From: Alkaliphilus hydrothermalis
Lineage (GTDB): Bacteria > Bacillota > Clostridia > Peptostreptococcales > Natronincolaceae
DNA length: 64,000 bases
Direction of reading: 5' to 3'
Assembly (NCBI RefSeq): GCF_016908555.1
Contig: NZ_JAFBEE010000014.1
Span: 19,082 to 83,081, forward strand
In this document: positions 44,715-54,157 of the stretch, piece by piece
Layout of the letters: each line of letters begins with the position of its first letter
Numbering within the stretch: the stretch's first letter is position 1
Notes under the pieces: generated by a model
What the model saw: only the letters and a program-made list of their open reading frames with translations
What the model was told of the DNA's origin: nothing
The model's database searches: none
Made by a program: the position numbers and the translations under genes

Positions 44715-45512
44715 TTAACTTTTAGGTATCTTTACTGTTACTTCTATGTACTCACCTTTATCTACTTGATTAAACTCAGCCTTTTCTTGCTTGTCTTTAA
44801 TGGCATCATAGGCTTGTTTAATTGTGTTAATGTATATTCTATAGTTCATAAAACTCCTAATTTTTTTATTGTTTTTAGGTTCTTTTTCTTGGCTTATTTC
44901 CTCCAACATAACCTGTACTATGTCTTCAGTTTTCTTAACATTGTAATCATACTTAATAATTTTTTCTAATGCCACCGTTCTTAAGTCATCATCGGGAAGT
45001 TTCAATAATGCTCTTGCATGTCTTTCTGTCAAGTTATTTTCCAAGAGGGTCTTCTTAATATCAGGTCTTAATCGAAGAATCCTCATTTTGTTAGCAATAG
45101 TTGATTGATTTTTACCAACATGCTCAGCCAATTCCTGTTGAGTAAACCCGTGATCTTGAATTAAGTTATAATACCCCTCAGCCTCTTCGATAAAATTTAG
45201 GTCTTCCCGTTGTAAGTTCTCAATAATTGCTAAAACAGCAGAATCCTTATCATTGTAGTCATGGTGAACAATAGCAGGTACAGACTGAAGTTCAGCCAGT
45301 TTTGCCGCCTTTAAACGTCTTTCCCCTGCAATTAGTTCGTACTTTTCCTCTCCAATTTGCCTAACACTAATAGGCTGTAGTATTCCATATACTTTAATTG
45401 ACTGACTTAGCTCGTCTAAACTAATTTGAGAAAAAGTTTTCCTTGGCTGATATGGATTGGGAATGATAGAGTTTATCGAAACCTCGATAATTTGTTTCTC
45501 CGCAGTATTCAT
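44715..45512 (-). CDS. noc: Noc-like ParB paralogue
   Basis: A 265-aa ParB/Noc-family protein. It has the CTP-binding segment AGERRLKAAKLAELQSVPAIV, the helix-turn-helix TQQELAEHVGKNQSTIANKMRIL and the Noc-type LTERHARALLKLPDDD. It lies next to rsmG, the canonical noc position. The N-terminus (MNTAEKQIIEVSINSIIPNP) starts directly with the ParB domain and lacks the extra amphipathic membrane-binding helix that Bacillus Noc carries. It may therefore not tether DNA to the membrane. AGAGAGG precedes the ATG. Confidence 0.85.
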   Translation of the reverse strand: MNTAEKQIIEVSINSIIPNPYQPRKTFSQISLDELSQSIKVYGILQPISVRQIGEEKYELIAGERRLKAAKLAELQSVPAIVHHDYNDKDSAVLAIIENLQREDLNFIEEAEGYYNLIQDHGFTQQELAEHVGKNQSTIANKMRILRLRPDIKKTLLENNLTERHARALLKLPDDDLRTVALEKIIKYDYNVKKTEDIVQVMLEEISQEKEPKNNKKIRSFMNYRIYINTIKQAYDAIKDKQEKAEFNQVDKGEYIEVTVKIPKS

Positions 45513-45635
45513 CGATTATATCCCTCTCTTCTTCATTAGTTCCTTTAATAAATATAATTCGATAAAAAAAAGTTGAGTCCTGCAAAAACAGAGTAGAAAA
45601 TATATTTTCGTTTTACAAAAAACTACTTTTTTTAA

Positions 45636-46355
45636 TCAAATAATTGGATTTTTGCCAGGAGTTCCAGCTTTTCTAGGGTATTTTGTCGGGGTTTGCTTTA
45701 CTTTTTTAATGATAACAATACGATGATTAATATCACTAAAAGGTAACTGAATACTTAATAAATCCTCAACTTCACCACCAAGGACCTTGATTGCCTTTTG
45801 GGCATCCTTAAGCTCATCCTCCACCAATGGTCCCTTTTGACAAATAAAATAGCCATTCATTTTTACAAAGGGTAGACAATATTCTGAGAGTACATTTAGA
45901 GACGCGACAGCCCTCGCTACGACAAAATCAAACTGTTCCCTATACTTAGCATCCTGTCCGTAGTCCTCAGCTCTACCATGGGAAAACTGAACCCCATCTA
46001 GGTCCAGTTGATTACATACTTCCTTCAAAAAGTTGAGTCTTTTGTTTAAAGAATCCAATAAAGTGAGTTGTATATTAGGATTAAATACCTTTAAAGGGAT
46101 TCCAGGGAATCCTGCACCCGTTCCTACATCGATTAACTTCCCTTCATTTTTAAACTCCTTTACCTTTAAGCATGTAATGGAATCTAAAAAGTGTTTAATA
46201 ATTACATCTTTTTCATCTTGAATGGCTGTCAAATTCATCTTTTGATTCCATTCCAAAAGCACATCCTTATAGGTTAGCAATTGCTCTACTTGTGTATCAT
46301 TAACTTTAATATCCAACTGTCTACAACCTTCTATTAACATGTCTCGTAAATCCAT
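45636..46355 (-). CDS. rsmG: 16S rRNA (guanine527-N7)-methyltransferase
   Basis: SAM-dependent methyltransferase (GidB) of 239 aa. IDVGTGAGFPGIPLKVFNP is the SAM site, with LLDSLNKRLNFL and the VARAVASLNVLSEYCLPF block of the family. Full length. The ATG overlaps the mnmG stop by one base (TAATG), so translation is coupled. Confidence 0.96.
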   Translation of the reverse strand: MDLRDMLIEGCRQLDIKVNDTQVEQLLTYKDVLLEWNQKMNLTAIQDEKDVIIKHFLDSITCLKVKEFKNEGKLIDVGTGAGFPGIPLKVFNPNIQLTLLDSLNKRLNFLKEVCNQLDLDGVQFSHGRAEDYGQDAKYREQFDFVVARAVASLNVLSEYCLPFVKMNGYFICQKGPLVEDELKDAQKAIKVLGGEVEDLLSIQLPFSDINHRIVIIKKVKQTPTKYPRKAGTPGKNPII

Positions 46356-48244
46356 TAGACTTCTCCCTTCCCCTGTCTTCTTCTTTGTTCAAGGTAGACT
46401 AATAAGACGGATATATCTGCAGGAGATACTCCTGATATTCTGGATGCTTGACCAACCGATAAAGGTCTGATATCCGTAAGCTTTTGTCTAGCTTCTAGTC
46501 TCAAGCCATCAATGCTGTGAAACTCAATATCTTCAGGAATTTTTTTGTTTTCAAGCTTCTTAAACTGATCTATTTGTCTCAGCTGCTTTTCGATATAGCC
46601 CTCGTACTTTATAACGATAGAAACCTGTTCCTCTACATACTTTAGTAATTCATGCTCTTCCCCATTTTCTATTCTCTTAATTTCTTGATAGGATACTTCT
46701 GGCCTTTTTAAGAGCTCATATAGGGAAATACCACCCTTTAATAATGCGCTTCCTATTTCTTCTAGAATAGGGTTAGCTACATTTGGTGAAACTGATTTAC
46801 CCTTTAATCGCTCAATCTCTGCCTCTACCTTTATCTTCTTATCCATTACCTTATCGTATCTCTCTTTAGTAGCCAAACCTATCTTGTAGCTTTTCTCAGT
46901 AAGCCTCAGATCAGCATTATCTTGTCTTAGAACTAGTCTATATTCTGCCCGTGAAGTCATCATACGATATGGCTCATTTGTTCCTTTTGTCACCAAATCA
47001 TCTATAATTACCCCAATGTAGGCTTCTGAACGGTCTAATACTAAGGGCTCTTCACCTCTGATTTTTAAAACAGCATTTATGCCAGCCATTAATCCTTGGG
47101 CCGCTGCTTCTTCATAACCAGATGTTCCATTGAATTGACCTGCACTAAAAAGATTCTCCACATGCTTAATCTCAAGAGATGGCTTTAGTTGTGTTGGATT
47201 AATACAGTCATATTCTATGGCGTAGGCTGGTCTCATGACTTTGCAATCCTCTAGGCCAACTACAGAATGTAGCATTTCTATTTGTACTTCCTCTGGTAGA
47301 CTTGTGGACATTCCCTGTACATACATTTCTTTTGTGTCTACTCCCTCAGGCTCTATAAACAACTGATGGGTTTGCTTATCTTCAAATCGAACTACCTTGT
47401 CTTCTATAGATGGGCAATATCTAGGTCCTACACCCTCCATATCTCCCCGGTAGAAGGCCGATCTATGTAGGTTTTGTTTGATAATCCTCAATGTATCACC
47501 TGTAGTTCTCGTTAACCAACAAGGATGCTGTTCTAAACTCAACTTGTCATTCATAAAAGAGAATGGAACAATTTCCTCATCACCAGGCTGAATGGTCATT
47601 TTAGAGTAGTCAATTGTGTCGGCATGTATTCTAGCCGGGGTACCAGTCTTAAATCTTCGTAAATCACATCCAAGGCTCTTTAATCGATCTGTTAAAAACA
47701 ATGCAGGAAACAGACCATTGGGTCCAGCCTCATAATTAAATTCCCCAATAAATATCTTACTTCTTAGATAAACACCTGTTGCCAATACAACAGCCTTACT
47801 ATGAAACTCAGCTCCACTCCTCATGACAACACCTTTGACAGTATTTTCTTCAACAATTAGATCCACTACCTCCCCTTGAATTAAGTCAAGGTTTTCTTGG
47901 TTTTCAATTGTTTTTTTCATTTCAATATGGTACCTTGTTTTGTCAGCTTGAGCCCTTAGGGAATGTACAGCAGGCCCCTTAGCAGTATTTAACATTCGAC
48001 TCTGAATAAAAGCTCTATCTGTATTTATCCCCATCTCTCCACCAAGGGCATCTATTTCTTTTACTAAATGTCCTTTTCCTGTGCCTCCTATAGATGGATT
48101 ACAGGGCATCATAGCAATGGCATCTAATGTCAAGGTTAACATTAATGTGTTGCAACCCATTCTTGCTGATGCCAACGCAGCTTCACAACCAGCATGTCCA
48201 CCACCAACAATAATGATATCATACGTTCCTCTATGATACTTCAT
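46355..48244 (-). CDS. mnmG: tRNA uridine-5-carboxymethylaminomethyl modification enzyme MnmG
   Basis: FAD-dependent partner of MnmE in forming cmnm5U34 of tRNAs (GidA), 629 aa. IIVGGGHAGCEAALASARMG is the dinucleotide fold; PSIGGTGKGHLVKEIDALGG and GTSGYEEAAAQG are conserved MnmG blocks, and the C-terminal helical domain ends RISGVSPADISVLLVYL. GGAGGAG precedes the ATG. Confidence 0.97.
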   Translation of the reverse strand: MKYHRGTYDIIIVGGGHAGCEAALASARMGCNTLMLTLTLDAIAMMPCNPSIGGTGKGHLVKEIDALGGEMGINTDRAFIQSRMLNTAKGPAVHSLRAQADKTRYHIEMKKTIENQENLDLIQGEVVDLIVEENTVKGVVMRSGAEFHSKAVVLATGVYLRSKIFIGEFNYEAGPNGLFPALFLTDRLKSLGCDLRRFKTGTPARIHADTIDYSKMTIQPGDEEIVPFSFMNDKLSLEQHPCWLTRTTGDTLRIIKQNLHRSAFYRGDMEGVGPRYCPSIEDKVVRFEDKQTHQLFIEPEGVDTKEMYVQGMSTSLPEEVQIEMLHSVVGLEDCKVMRPAYAIEYDCINPTQLKPSLEIKHVENLFSAGQFNGTSGYEEAAAQGLMAGINAVLKIRGEEPLVLDRSEAYIGVIIDDLVTKGTNEPYRMMTSRAEYRLVLRQDNADLRLTEKSYKIGLATKERYDKVMDKKIKVEAEIERLKGKSVSPNVANPILEEIGSALLKGGISLYELLKRPEVSYQEIKRIENGEEHELLKYVEEQVSIVIKYEGYIEKQLRQIDQFKKLENKKIPEDIEFHSIDGLRLEARQKLTDIRPLSVGQASRISGVSPADISVLLVYLEQRRRQGKGEV

Positions 48245-48306
48245 CTATATCTCCTCCGTTTTATTCCTAATATAGAATAACTAAACTACCTTAATAAAAA
48301 CCCTAC

Positions 48307-49692
48307 TTACTTTCCGATACAGAAGTTCTGGAAAATGTGGTCTATTAAATCTTCCCCAACAGTATCACCAGTAATTTCTCCTAAAAAATCCCATGTATTT
48401 TTAAAATCTACTTCTATAAAGTCCATAGGTAACCTATTTCTAATTGCTTCTATACCATCCCTTAGGCTCTTCAAACTTCTCTCTATTGCATTTTTATGTC
48501 TAACATTTGTCACCAGTAGTCGATCTTTAGCCCGCACCTCTCCCCTGTAGACGATTTCTTCAAGGTAATTTTCTATTTGATCAATACCCGTCTCATCTAC
48601 TAAGGATACTTTTATAATCTGCTTTTCACCTAGTAAATTTTTAATTCTATCTATATCTATTTCCATTGGTAGGTCAGTCTTGTTTAATAATACAAGGGCT
48701 TTTTTATTTTGGATTAATTCGATGATTTGAACATCCTCTTCTGTTAGTGTCCTGGAAGCATCCAGCATAAAGATGATTAAATCTGCTTTGTTGAAAAATT
48801 CCTTAGATTTCTTCACTCCGATTTGTTCTACTATATCTTGAGTTTCTCTTATACCAGCCGTATCAATTAATTTAAGAGGTATCCCTTTGACATTTAAATG
48901 CTCTTCAATTACATCCCTCGTTGTACCTGGAACATCAGTTACGATAGCCCTAGATTCCCTCAATAGTGTATTGAGTAGGGACGACTTGCCTACATTGGGC
49001 TTTCCTACGATTACAGTACTCAATCCTTCTCTTAAAATTTTTCCTGTATCGGCTGTTTCCAACAAATAACTTAAGGATTTTTCTAGTTCGATAGACTTAT
49101 TTAATAGCAAATCAAGGGCAATCTCATCTACGTCCTCCTCTGAAAAGTCAATAGATACTTCTATATGGGCTAATAATTCTAATACGTCATTCCTTAGTTT
49201 TTCAACCCTTTTAGATAAAGAACCCTCCAACTGATCTAATGCGACATCAAACCCTTTTTCAGTCTTGGCGCTAATCAGATCCATAACAGCCTCTGCCTGA
49301 GCCAAATCAATCCGTCCATTTAAAAATGCCCTTTTCGTAAATTCTCCAGCATCAGCCATTCTTGCCCCTTGATTTAGAACAACCTCTAAAATTCTTTTAA
49401 CAGGAATCATCCCGCCATGACAGTTTATTTCTATAATATCTTCTTTTGTATATGTATTGGGCCCCTTCATATATACAGCAAGCACTTCATCAATTTTTTC
49501 CTCCGTCTCAGGATTAAAGATATGCCCATAGGTTAACCTTCTAGTAGGAAATTCACTAAGTTTCATCCCCTTTAAGGATCTAAATATTTTATCTGTTATT
49601 AATAATGCTTTATCTCCACTGATTCTAACTATCCCAATTCCTGCTTCCCCAGGAGCTGTTGCTATGGCCGCAATCGTATCATCTAAAAACAT
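48307..49692 (-). CDS. mnmE: tRNA modification GTPase MnmE
   Basis: GTPase of 461 aa (TrmE) that works with MnmG. The N-terminal folate-binding domain (DTIAAIATAPGEAGIGIVRISG) is followed by helices and an inserted G domain: G1 GKPNVGKSSLLN (about 227), G2 region DVPGTTRD, G3 DTAGI and G4 NKTD. The C-terminal CIGK carries the conserved cysteine. GAGGTGG precedes the ATG. Confidence 0.97.
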   Translation of the reverse strand: MFLDDTIAAIATAPGEAGIGIVRISGDKALLITDKIFRSLKGMKLSEFPTRRLTYGHIFNPETEEKIDEVLAVYMKGPNTYTKEDIIEINCHGGMIPVKRILEVVLNQGARMADAGEFTKRAFLNGRIDLAQAEAVMDLISAKTEKGFDVALDQLEGSLSKRVEKLRNDVLELLAHIEVSIDFSEEDVDEIALDLLLNKSIELEKSLSYLLETADTGKILREGLSTVIVGKPNVGKSSLLNTLLRESRAIVTDVPGTTRDVIEEHLNVKGIPLKLIDTAGIRETQDIVEQIGVKKSKEFFNKADLIIFMLDASRTLTEEDVQIIELIQNKKALVLLNKTDLPMEIDIDRIKNLLGEKQIIKVSLVDETGIDQIENYLEEIVYRGEVRAKDRLLVTNVRHKNAIERSLKSLRDGIEAIRNRLPMDFIEVDFKNTWDFLGEITGDTVGEDLIDHIFQNFCIGK

Positions 49693-49842
49693 TCTTCCAC
49701 CTCAATTTATATTCTTTATATGTACTTATCTAAATCTAAAAGATATCATAATCATGTAAAATCTATTAGTATTATACCAAATATCAACTAATTCGATTAC
49801 ATAAGGAGGAATCTTTTTAAATTTAATCATATATTAATTACA

Positions 49843-49868
49843 AAAACCCAGTAATTATACTGGGTTTT
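49843..49868 (-). terminator. Terminator after jag
   Basis: AAAACCCAGTA and TACTGGGTTTT form an 11-bp stem with a 4-nt loop just past the jag stop. This ends the rpmH-rnpA-yidD-yidC-jag operon. Confidence 0.8.
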
Positions 49869-49873
49869 ACGTT

Positions 49874-50494
49874 TTATTTCTTTAGTGTAATTACAACCTT
49901 TCTATAAGGTTCATCACCCTCACTGAAGGTTTGAACAAAGGGATTACCCTGTAAAGCAGCATGAATGATTCTTCTTTCATATGGGTTCATTGGCTCTAAA
50001 GATATTGTTTTTCCAATCTTTTTAGCCTTTCTCGCCATTTTATTTGCTAGACGTACTAAGGTTTCTTCCCTCTTCTCACGGTAGTTTTCAGTATCAATAA
50101 ATACCTTTAGGTAGTTATCTCTATTCTTATTAACCACTAGGCTTACAAGATACTGTAGGGAATCAAGTGTTTGTCCTCTTCTACCAATGATGACACCCAT
50201 ATTAGGTCCTTCTATGTTGACATTTAAGTTGTCCTTTTCCAGTTTAGCATGTATTTCTGCTTCGATTCCCATCGTCATTAACACATCATTTAAGAAGTTT
50301 TTTGCATCATCCTCAGGAAGATCAAGGACTGTTAATTTAACTCTTGCCATTTTATTTCCGATTAAACCCAAGAACCCCTTAGCTGGTTTTTCTAATATTT
50401 CGATCTGCACTTGTTCTCTGGCTTTGCTTAATTCTTTTAAACCTGCTTCAATTGCTTCATCAACAGTTTTACCAGTGGTTTCAATCAAGTTCAT
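49874..50494 (-). CDS. jag: Jag/KhpB RNA-binding protein
   Basis: A 206-aa protein with the Jag-N domain (ETTGKTVDEAIEAGLKEL), a KH domain containing GVIIGRRGQTLDSLQYLVS, and an R3H domain ending LEPMNPYERRIIHAALQG. It binds RNA with KhpA and affects division and wall synthesis. The ATG at 50494 begins one base after the yidC stop; AGGAGG lies 12 bases upstream, within the end of yidC. The longer frame lacks a site. Confidence 0.93.
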   Translation of the reverse strand: MNLIETTGKTVDEAIEAGLKELSKAREQVQIEILEKPAKGFLGLIGNKMARVKLTVLDLPEDDAKNFLNDVLMTMGIEAEIHAKLEKDNLNVNIEGPNMGVIIGRRGQTLDSLQYLVSLVVNKNRDNYLKVFIDTENYREKREETLVRLANKMARKAKKIGKTISLEPMNPYERRIIHAALQGNPFVQTFSEGDEPYRKVVITLKK

Positions 50495-50495
50495 A

Positions 50496-51158
50496 TTAAT
50501 TAGAACCCTCCTTTGCTCTGGCATAAGGTTTTGAGATTAATAATTGTTGTACTACTTGGAATCCATTACTTACTACCCAATAAAGAGTTAGTCCTGCTGG
50601 AAAGCCTCTTCCCCAGATAAAAATCATGATAGGGAAGAAATACATCATCATCTTTTGGGTTTGGTCGCCTTTATTAGAAGAAGACATTGTATAACTAGAA
50701 AGGAAAGTAGTTAACGCAGCTAATAAAGGTAATACTAATTTTTCTGGGTCTGCTAAGTTTGGTAACCAAAGGAAACTAGTATCAATGCTTTTGTATATTT
50801 CTTCGGAACCAAATACATACAAACCGGGATTTCTAAGAACAGCAAATAGACCAAATAAAATTGGTAATTGAATCAATAAAGGTAGACATCCACCAAATGG
50901 ACTTACTTGATGTTCTTTATAAAGCTCCATTGTTTTAATATTTAATTTTTCTTTGTCATCTTTATACTTTTCTTGTAATTCCTTTAACTTAGGCTGAATT
51001 TCCTGCATTTGCTTCATGGATTTTGTTTGCTTTAGAGTCAAAGGTACTATTAGTAGCTTTACTACAATAGTAAATACAATAATGGATATCCCATAGTCGT
51101 TAGTTAAATCAAAAATCATTTTTAACAACATACCTAACGGTTTTGCTAATGCCGACAA
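50496..51158 (-). CDS. yidC: Membrane protein insertase YidC (short form)
   Basis: Oxa1/SpoIIIJ-type insertase of 220 aa with about five transmembrane segments and the coiled cytoplasmic hairpin KQMQEIQPKLKELQEKYKDD. There is no signal peptide or lipobox, so it is a short form. At the position of the conserved groove arginine (IIRLILLPL in Bacillus SpoIIIJ) this protein has lysine (VVKLLIVPL). The TTG start lies eight bases after AGGGGG. Co-transcribed with yidD and jag. Confidence 0.93.
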   Translation of the reverse strand: MSALAKPLGMLLKMIFDLTNDYGISIIVFTIVVKLLIVPLTLKQTKSMKQMQEIQPKLKELQEKYKDDKEKLNIKTMELYKEHQVSPFGGCLPLLIQLPILFGLFAVLRNPGLYVFGSEEIYKSIDTSFLWLPNLADPEKLVLPLLAALTTFLSSYTMSSSNKGDQTQKMMMYFFPIMIFIWGRGFPAGLTLYWVVSNGFQVVQQLLISKPYARAKEGSN

Positions 51159-51180
51159 ATTTAAAACCCCCTAGCTGCTT

Positions 51181-51396
51181 TTATTTCTTTAAGGGATCAT
51201 ATCCCCCTGGATGGAAGGGGTGACACCTTAATATTCTCATAATCATTAAATAAGTACCTTTAAAAAAACCATATTCTTGATAAGCCTCTATACTGTATTG
51301 GGAACAAGTGGGGTAGAATCGACAGGTTTGTCCTTTTAATGGAGAAACCCATTTTTGATAAAAACGGATTAGCGAAATACATAGACTCTTCAGCAA
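51181..51396 (-). CDS. yidD: Membrane protein insertion efficiency factor YidD
   Basis: A 71-aa amphipathic protein assisting YidC. ISLIRFYQKWVSPLKGQTCRFYPTCSQYS and HPFHPGGYDPL are the family signatures, with three conserved cysteines. The TTG at 51396, eight bases after GGAG, is favoured; an in-frame GTG three codons earlier overlaps the ribosome-binding site. It sits between rnpA and yidC. Confidence 0.93.
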   Translation of the reverse strand: MLKSLCISLIRFYQKWVSPLKGQTCRFYPTCSQYSIEAYQEYGFFKGTYLMIMRILRCHPFHPGGYDPLKK

Positions 51397-51414
51397 GTTA
51401 CCCACTCCAATTTA

Positions 51415-51777
51415 TTACTTATATAGTTTCATTTTTTTCAGCAAGTGCAACATAGCGCTCTCGATTTCTTGATATGTAGCTTCATTGCATCCCACTCTTG
51501 CCACAAATACAATATCATACCCACTTTTTATGCGATGATGGTTTAATCTAAAACTCTCCTTCATTAATCTTTTCACTCTACTTCTAACAACACTTTTTCC
51601 AACCTTTTTGGATACCGTCAACCCTACACGATTAGACTCCGATTGATTAGGCATAATGTATATAATCAGTAGCTTATTTGCCATTGACTTACTATACTTG
51701 TATACCTGTCTAAACTCTCGATCTTTTCTTATTGTATTAATTGTACTATTAGTACTGGTTGAACTTTGCATCGTCAT
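51415..51777 (-). CDS. rnpA: Ribonuclease P protein component
   Basis: Basic 120-aa RNA-binding subunit of RNase P, which trims tRNA 5' ends. RVGLTVSKKVGKSVVRSRVKRLMKESFRL is the conserved RNR block. The start is uncertain: the ATG at 51777 behind GGGAGATGG is chosen, but the next ATG two codons on or a longer frame to 51816 is possible. The N-terminus has an unusual Ser/Thr-rich stretch (QSSTSTNSTINTIRKDREF). Follows rpmH. Confidence 0.93.
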   Translation of the reverse strand: MTMQSSTSTNSTINTIRKDREFRQVYKYSKSMANKLLIIYIMPNQSESNRVGLTVSKKVGKSVVRSRVKRLMKESFRLNHHRIKSGYDIVFVARVGCNEATYQEIESAMLHLLKKMKLYK

Positions 51778-51844
51778 AAATTTACCATCTCCCATAATTA
51801 CAAGAAAAGGCCACAAATTGCGGCCTTAGCAGTCGATGTATGCA

Positions 51845-51979
51845 TTAAGCAGTTAATCTCTTTCTGCCTTTTAATCTACGTCTTTTTAATACATTTCTGC
51901 CGTTCTTAGTGCTCATTCTTTTTCTGAAACCATGTTCTTTGCTTCTTTGTCTTTTCTTTGGCTGATATGTTCTTTTCAC
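51845..51979 (-). CDS. rpmH: 50S ribosomal protein L34
   Basis: A 44-aa very basic ribosomal protein: MKRTYQPKKRQRSKEHGFRK, then RMSTKNGRNVLKRRRLKGRK. The GTG at 51979 is the only sensible start, and AAGGGGGTG lies upstream. Too short for ordinary gene tracks but unmistakable. First gene of the rpmH-rnpA-yidD-yidC-jag operon, reading away from oriC. Confidence 0.97.
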   Translation of the reverse strand: MKRTYQPKKRQRSKEHGFRKRMSTKNGRNVLKRRRLKGRKRLTA

Positions 51980-52585
51980 TTCAAAACACCCCCTTCAAGT
52001 ACTATATTAGTACTTCTATCTAATAAACTTTGATATTCATCAAAATATATACCACTATGGTACTTAAAAATAATAACACAAATAGATTATAACTATATTA
52101 GAGTATCATGTCAAGATAAAACAGATCACTTAATTGTGGATAATAATATTATGGATATGTCTTCTTTTGTGGATATTTTTTTATATTTGTTGAAAAAGCT
52201 AAAAATATTTGATATTATATTAATACTTGTTGATAACTTTTATGAATTTATTCACATTCTTCACATTTATGCACAATATGTGGATATTGTTGTGCATAAC
52301 TTAAAAGTTACTCAGATTTTTAATAAATATGTATTTGATTTTGGGGTTTTTTTTTGTGTATAATTAAATTATCGATATTGTTAATAAATGTTCTATGGTA
52401 GGAACATAACCCCTTAAGGAATAGCTTATCCACATTCTATTAAATATAATCTGTAGATAATTATTAATTTGTTTTTTTTCTTTTTATATGCTATTTGCTT
52501 ACTATTATTGTGGATAAACATGAGGACAAGTCTAAAAAATAATTTTAAAATTCATATATATAACAAACTATTAGGGGGCTGTTCT
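51980..52585. other. oriC, left part (rpmH-dnaA intergenic region with DnaA boxes)
   Basis: About 600 bp of AT-rich DNA with at least nine DnaA boxes. Perfect or near-perfect: 52135-52143 (minus), 52426-52434 (plus), 52509-52517 (minus), all TTATCCACA. Variants: ATATCCACA at 52168-52176 and 52279-52287 (minus), TTATTCACA at 52248-52256 (plus), TTATGCACA at 52267-52275 (plus) and 52291-52299 (minus), TTATCTACA at 52452-52460 (minus). Five boxes cluster in 52248-52299. It also serves as promoter region for dnaA and rpmH. Confidence 0.9.
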
Positions 52586-53935
52586 ATGCTTAACAACCTA
52601 TCTGAGATTTGGGATAAAACAGAAAACTTAATCAAAACTGAACTAACTGAAGTAAGCTTTAATACTTGGATTAAAACCATTGAGCCTATATCAATGGAAG
52701 GTAATCAAATCATTTTAGGCGTGCCAAACGATTTTACTAAAGGAATTTTAACCACCCGTTATGTCACGCTTATTAGTAATGCCATAAAACAGATTACTTC
52801 AAAAAAGTATGAAATTCAGTTTGTTATCCCAACAGAAGAAAATATACAAAATATTAAAAAAGAACATACTAAATCTCAGAAATTACAACAAATAGAAACT
52901 AATCTTTCGTCAACTAATCTGAATCCTAAATATACCTTTGATACATTTGTCATAGGTAATAGTAATCGTTTTGCCCATGCAGCATCAGTTGCTGTAGCTG
53001 AAGCACCAGCCAAAGCTTACAATCCTCTATTTATATATGGAGGTGTTGGATTAGGTAAAACCCACTTAATGCATGCAATTGGACATTTTATATTGGAAAA
53101 TGACCCAAAAGCACGGGTTGCCTATGTATCATCTGAAACTTTTACAAATGAATTAATTAATTCTATTCGTGACGATAGAAATGTTGAATTTAGAAATCGT
53201 TATCGAAATGTGGACGTGCTATTAGTGGATGATATTCAATTCATTGCTGGTAAAGAGCGAACTCAAGAAGAGTTTTTCCATACTTTTAATGCGCTGCATG
53301 AATCCAACAAACAGATTATTATATCCAGTGATCGTCCTCCTAAAGAGATTCCAACATTAGAAGATCGTTTGAGATCTCGATTTGAATGGGGTTTGATTAC
53401 AGATATTCAACCACCTGATTTTGAAACAAGAATTGCTATTCTGAGAAAAAAAGCTCAGATGGAGAATATCGATGTTCCAAATGAGGTTACTATATTTATA
53501 GCAAAAAAAATACAGGCTAACATTAGGGAATTAGAAGGGGCTTTAATAAGAATTGTAGCCTATTCTTCATTAACTAATAGCGAAATCACCGTTGAGCTTG
53601 CAAGCGAAGCTCTGAAGGAAATTTTCTCTTCAAAACCTAAGCAGCTAAATATTCCTTTAATTAAAGAAGTTATTGCAAAGAGATATAATATTAGGTTAGA
53701 GGATATAGATTCTAAAAAGAGAACTCGGGCCATTGCTTTTCCTAGACAAATTGCTATGTACATTACAAGAGAACTTACTGACCTATCTTTACCTAAAATA
53801 GGTGAAGAGTTTGGAGGTAGGGACCATACTACAGTTATGCATGCCCATGATAAAATATCGAATGATATTCAATCAGATGCAAATTTGAAGGAAACCATCG
53901 AAACGATTATGAAGGAATTAAAAGGTGATATGTGA
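52586..53935 (+). CDS. dnaA: Chromosomal replication initiator DnaA
   Basis: Origin-binding AAA+ initiator of 449 aa. Domain I is at 1-80 (LSEIWDKTENLIKTELTEVSFNTWI), a variable linker follows, then the AAA+ domain with Walker A GGVGLGKTHL (about 150) and Walker B LLVDDIQFIAGKE. Domain IV has GGRDHTTVMHAHDKI for DnaA-box recognition. The ATG at 52586 follows AGGGGGC; the much longer frame upstream would translate the origin region. Boxes on both sides of the gene suggest autoregulation. Confidence 0.98.
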   Translation: MLNNLSEIWDKTENLIKTELTEVSFNTWIKTIEPISMEGNQIILGVPNDFTKGILTTRYVTLISNAIKQITSKKYEIQFVIPTEENIQNIKKEHTKSQKLQQIETNLSSTNLNPKYTFDTFVIGNSNRFAHAASVAVAEAPAKAYNPLFIYGGVGLGKTHLMHAIGHFILENDPKARVAYVSSETFTNELINSIRDDRNVEFRNRYRNVDVLLVDDIQFIAGKERTQEEFFHTFNALHESNKQIIISSDRPPKEIPTLEDRLRSRFEWGLITDIQPPDFETRIAILRKKAQMENIDVPNEVTIFIAKKIQANIRELEGALIRIVAYSSLTNSEITVELASEALKEIFSSKPKQLNIPLIKEVIAKRYNIRLEDIDSKKRTRAIAFPRQIAMYITRELTDLSLPKIGEEFGGRDHTTVMHAHDKISNDIQSDANLKETIETIMKELKGDM

Positions 53936-54101
53936 TACTAAAATCCATCAACATTTAACTGTGTATATCATGTTGATACTTTATTTCTGTTTTTTTTCTC
54001 TGAATTTGTGGATAAAATAGTCCCACTTCTACACATGTTATTCACACAACAAAACTGCTGAATATAAAGGTCTGACCCTCTTACTAACAAACTAACAGGA
54101 C

Positions 54102-54119
54102 CTATTACTATTACTACTA
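54102..54119 (-). promoter_or_regulatory. Candidate DnaA-trio array
   Basis: The minus strand reads TAG-TAG-TAA-TAG-TAA-TAG, six consecutive units of the 5'-TA(G/A) DnaA-trio. The array points from the DnaA boxes and GC-rich stretch into the AT-rich segment, the orientation needed for strand opening. Confidence 0.65.
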
Positions 54120-54157
54120 TTTTTTTATATTATTTATATATAAATCTGCAAAGGAGG

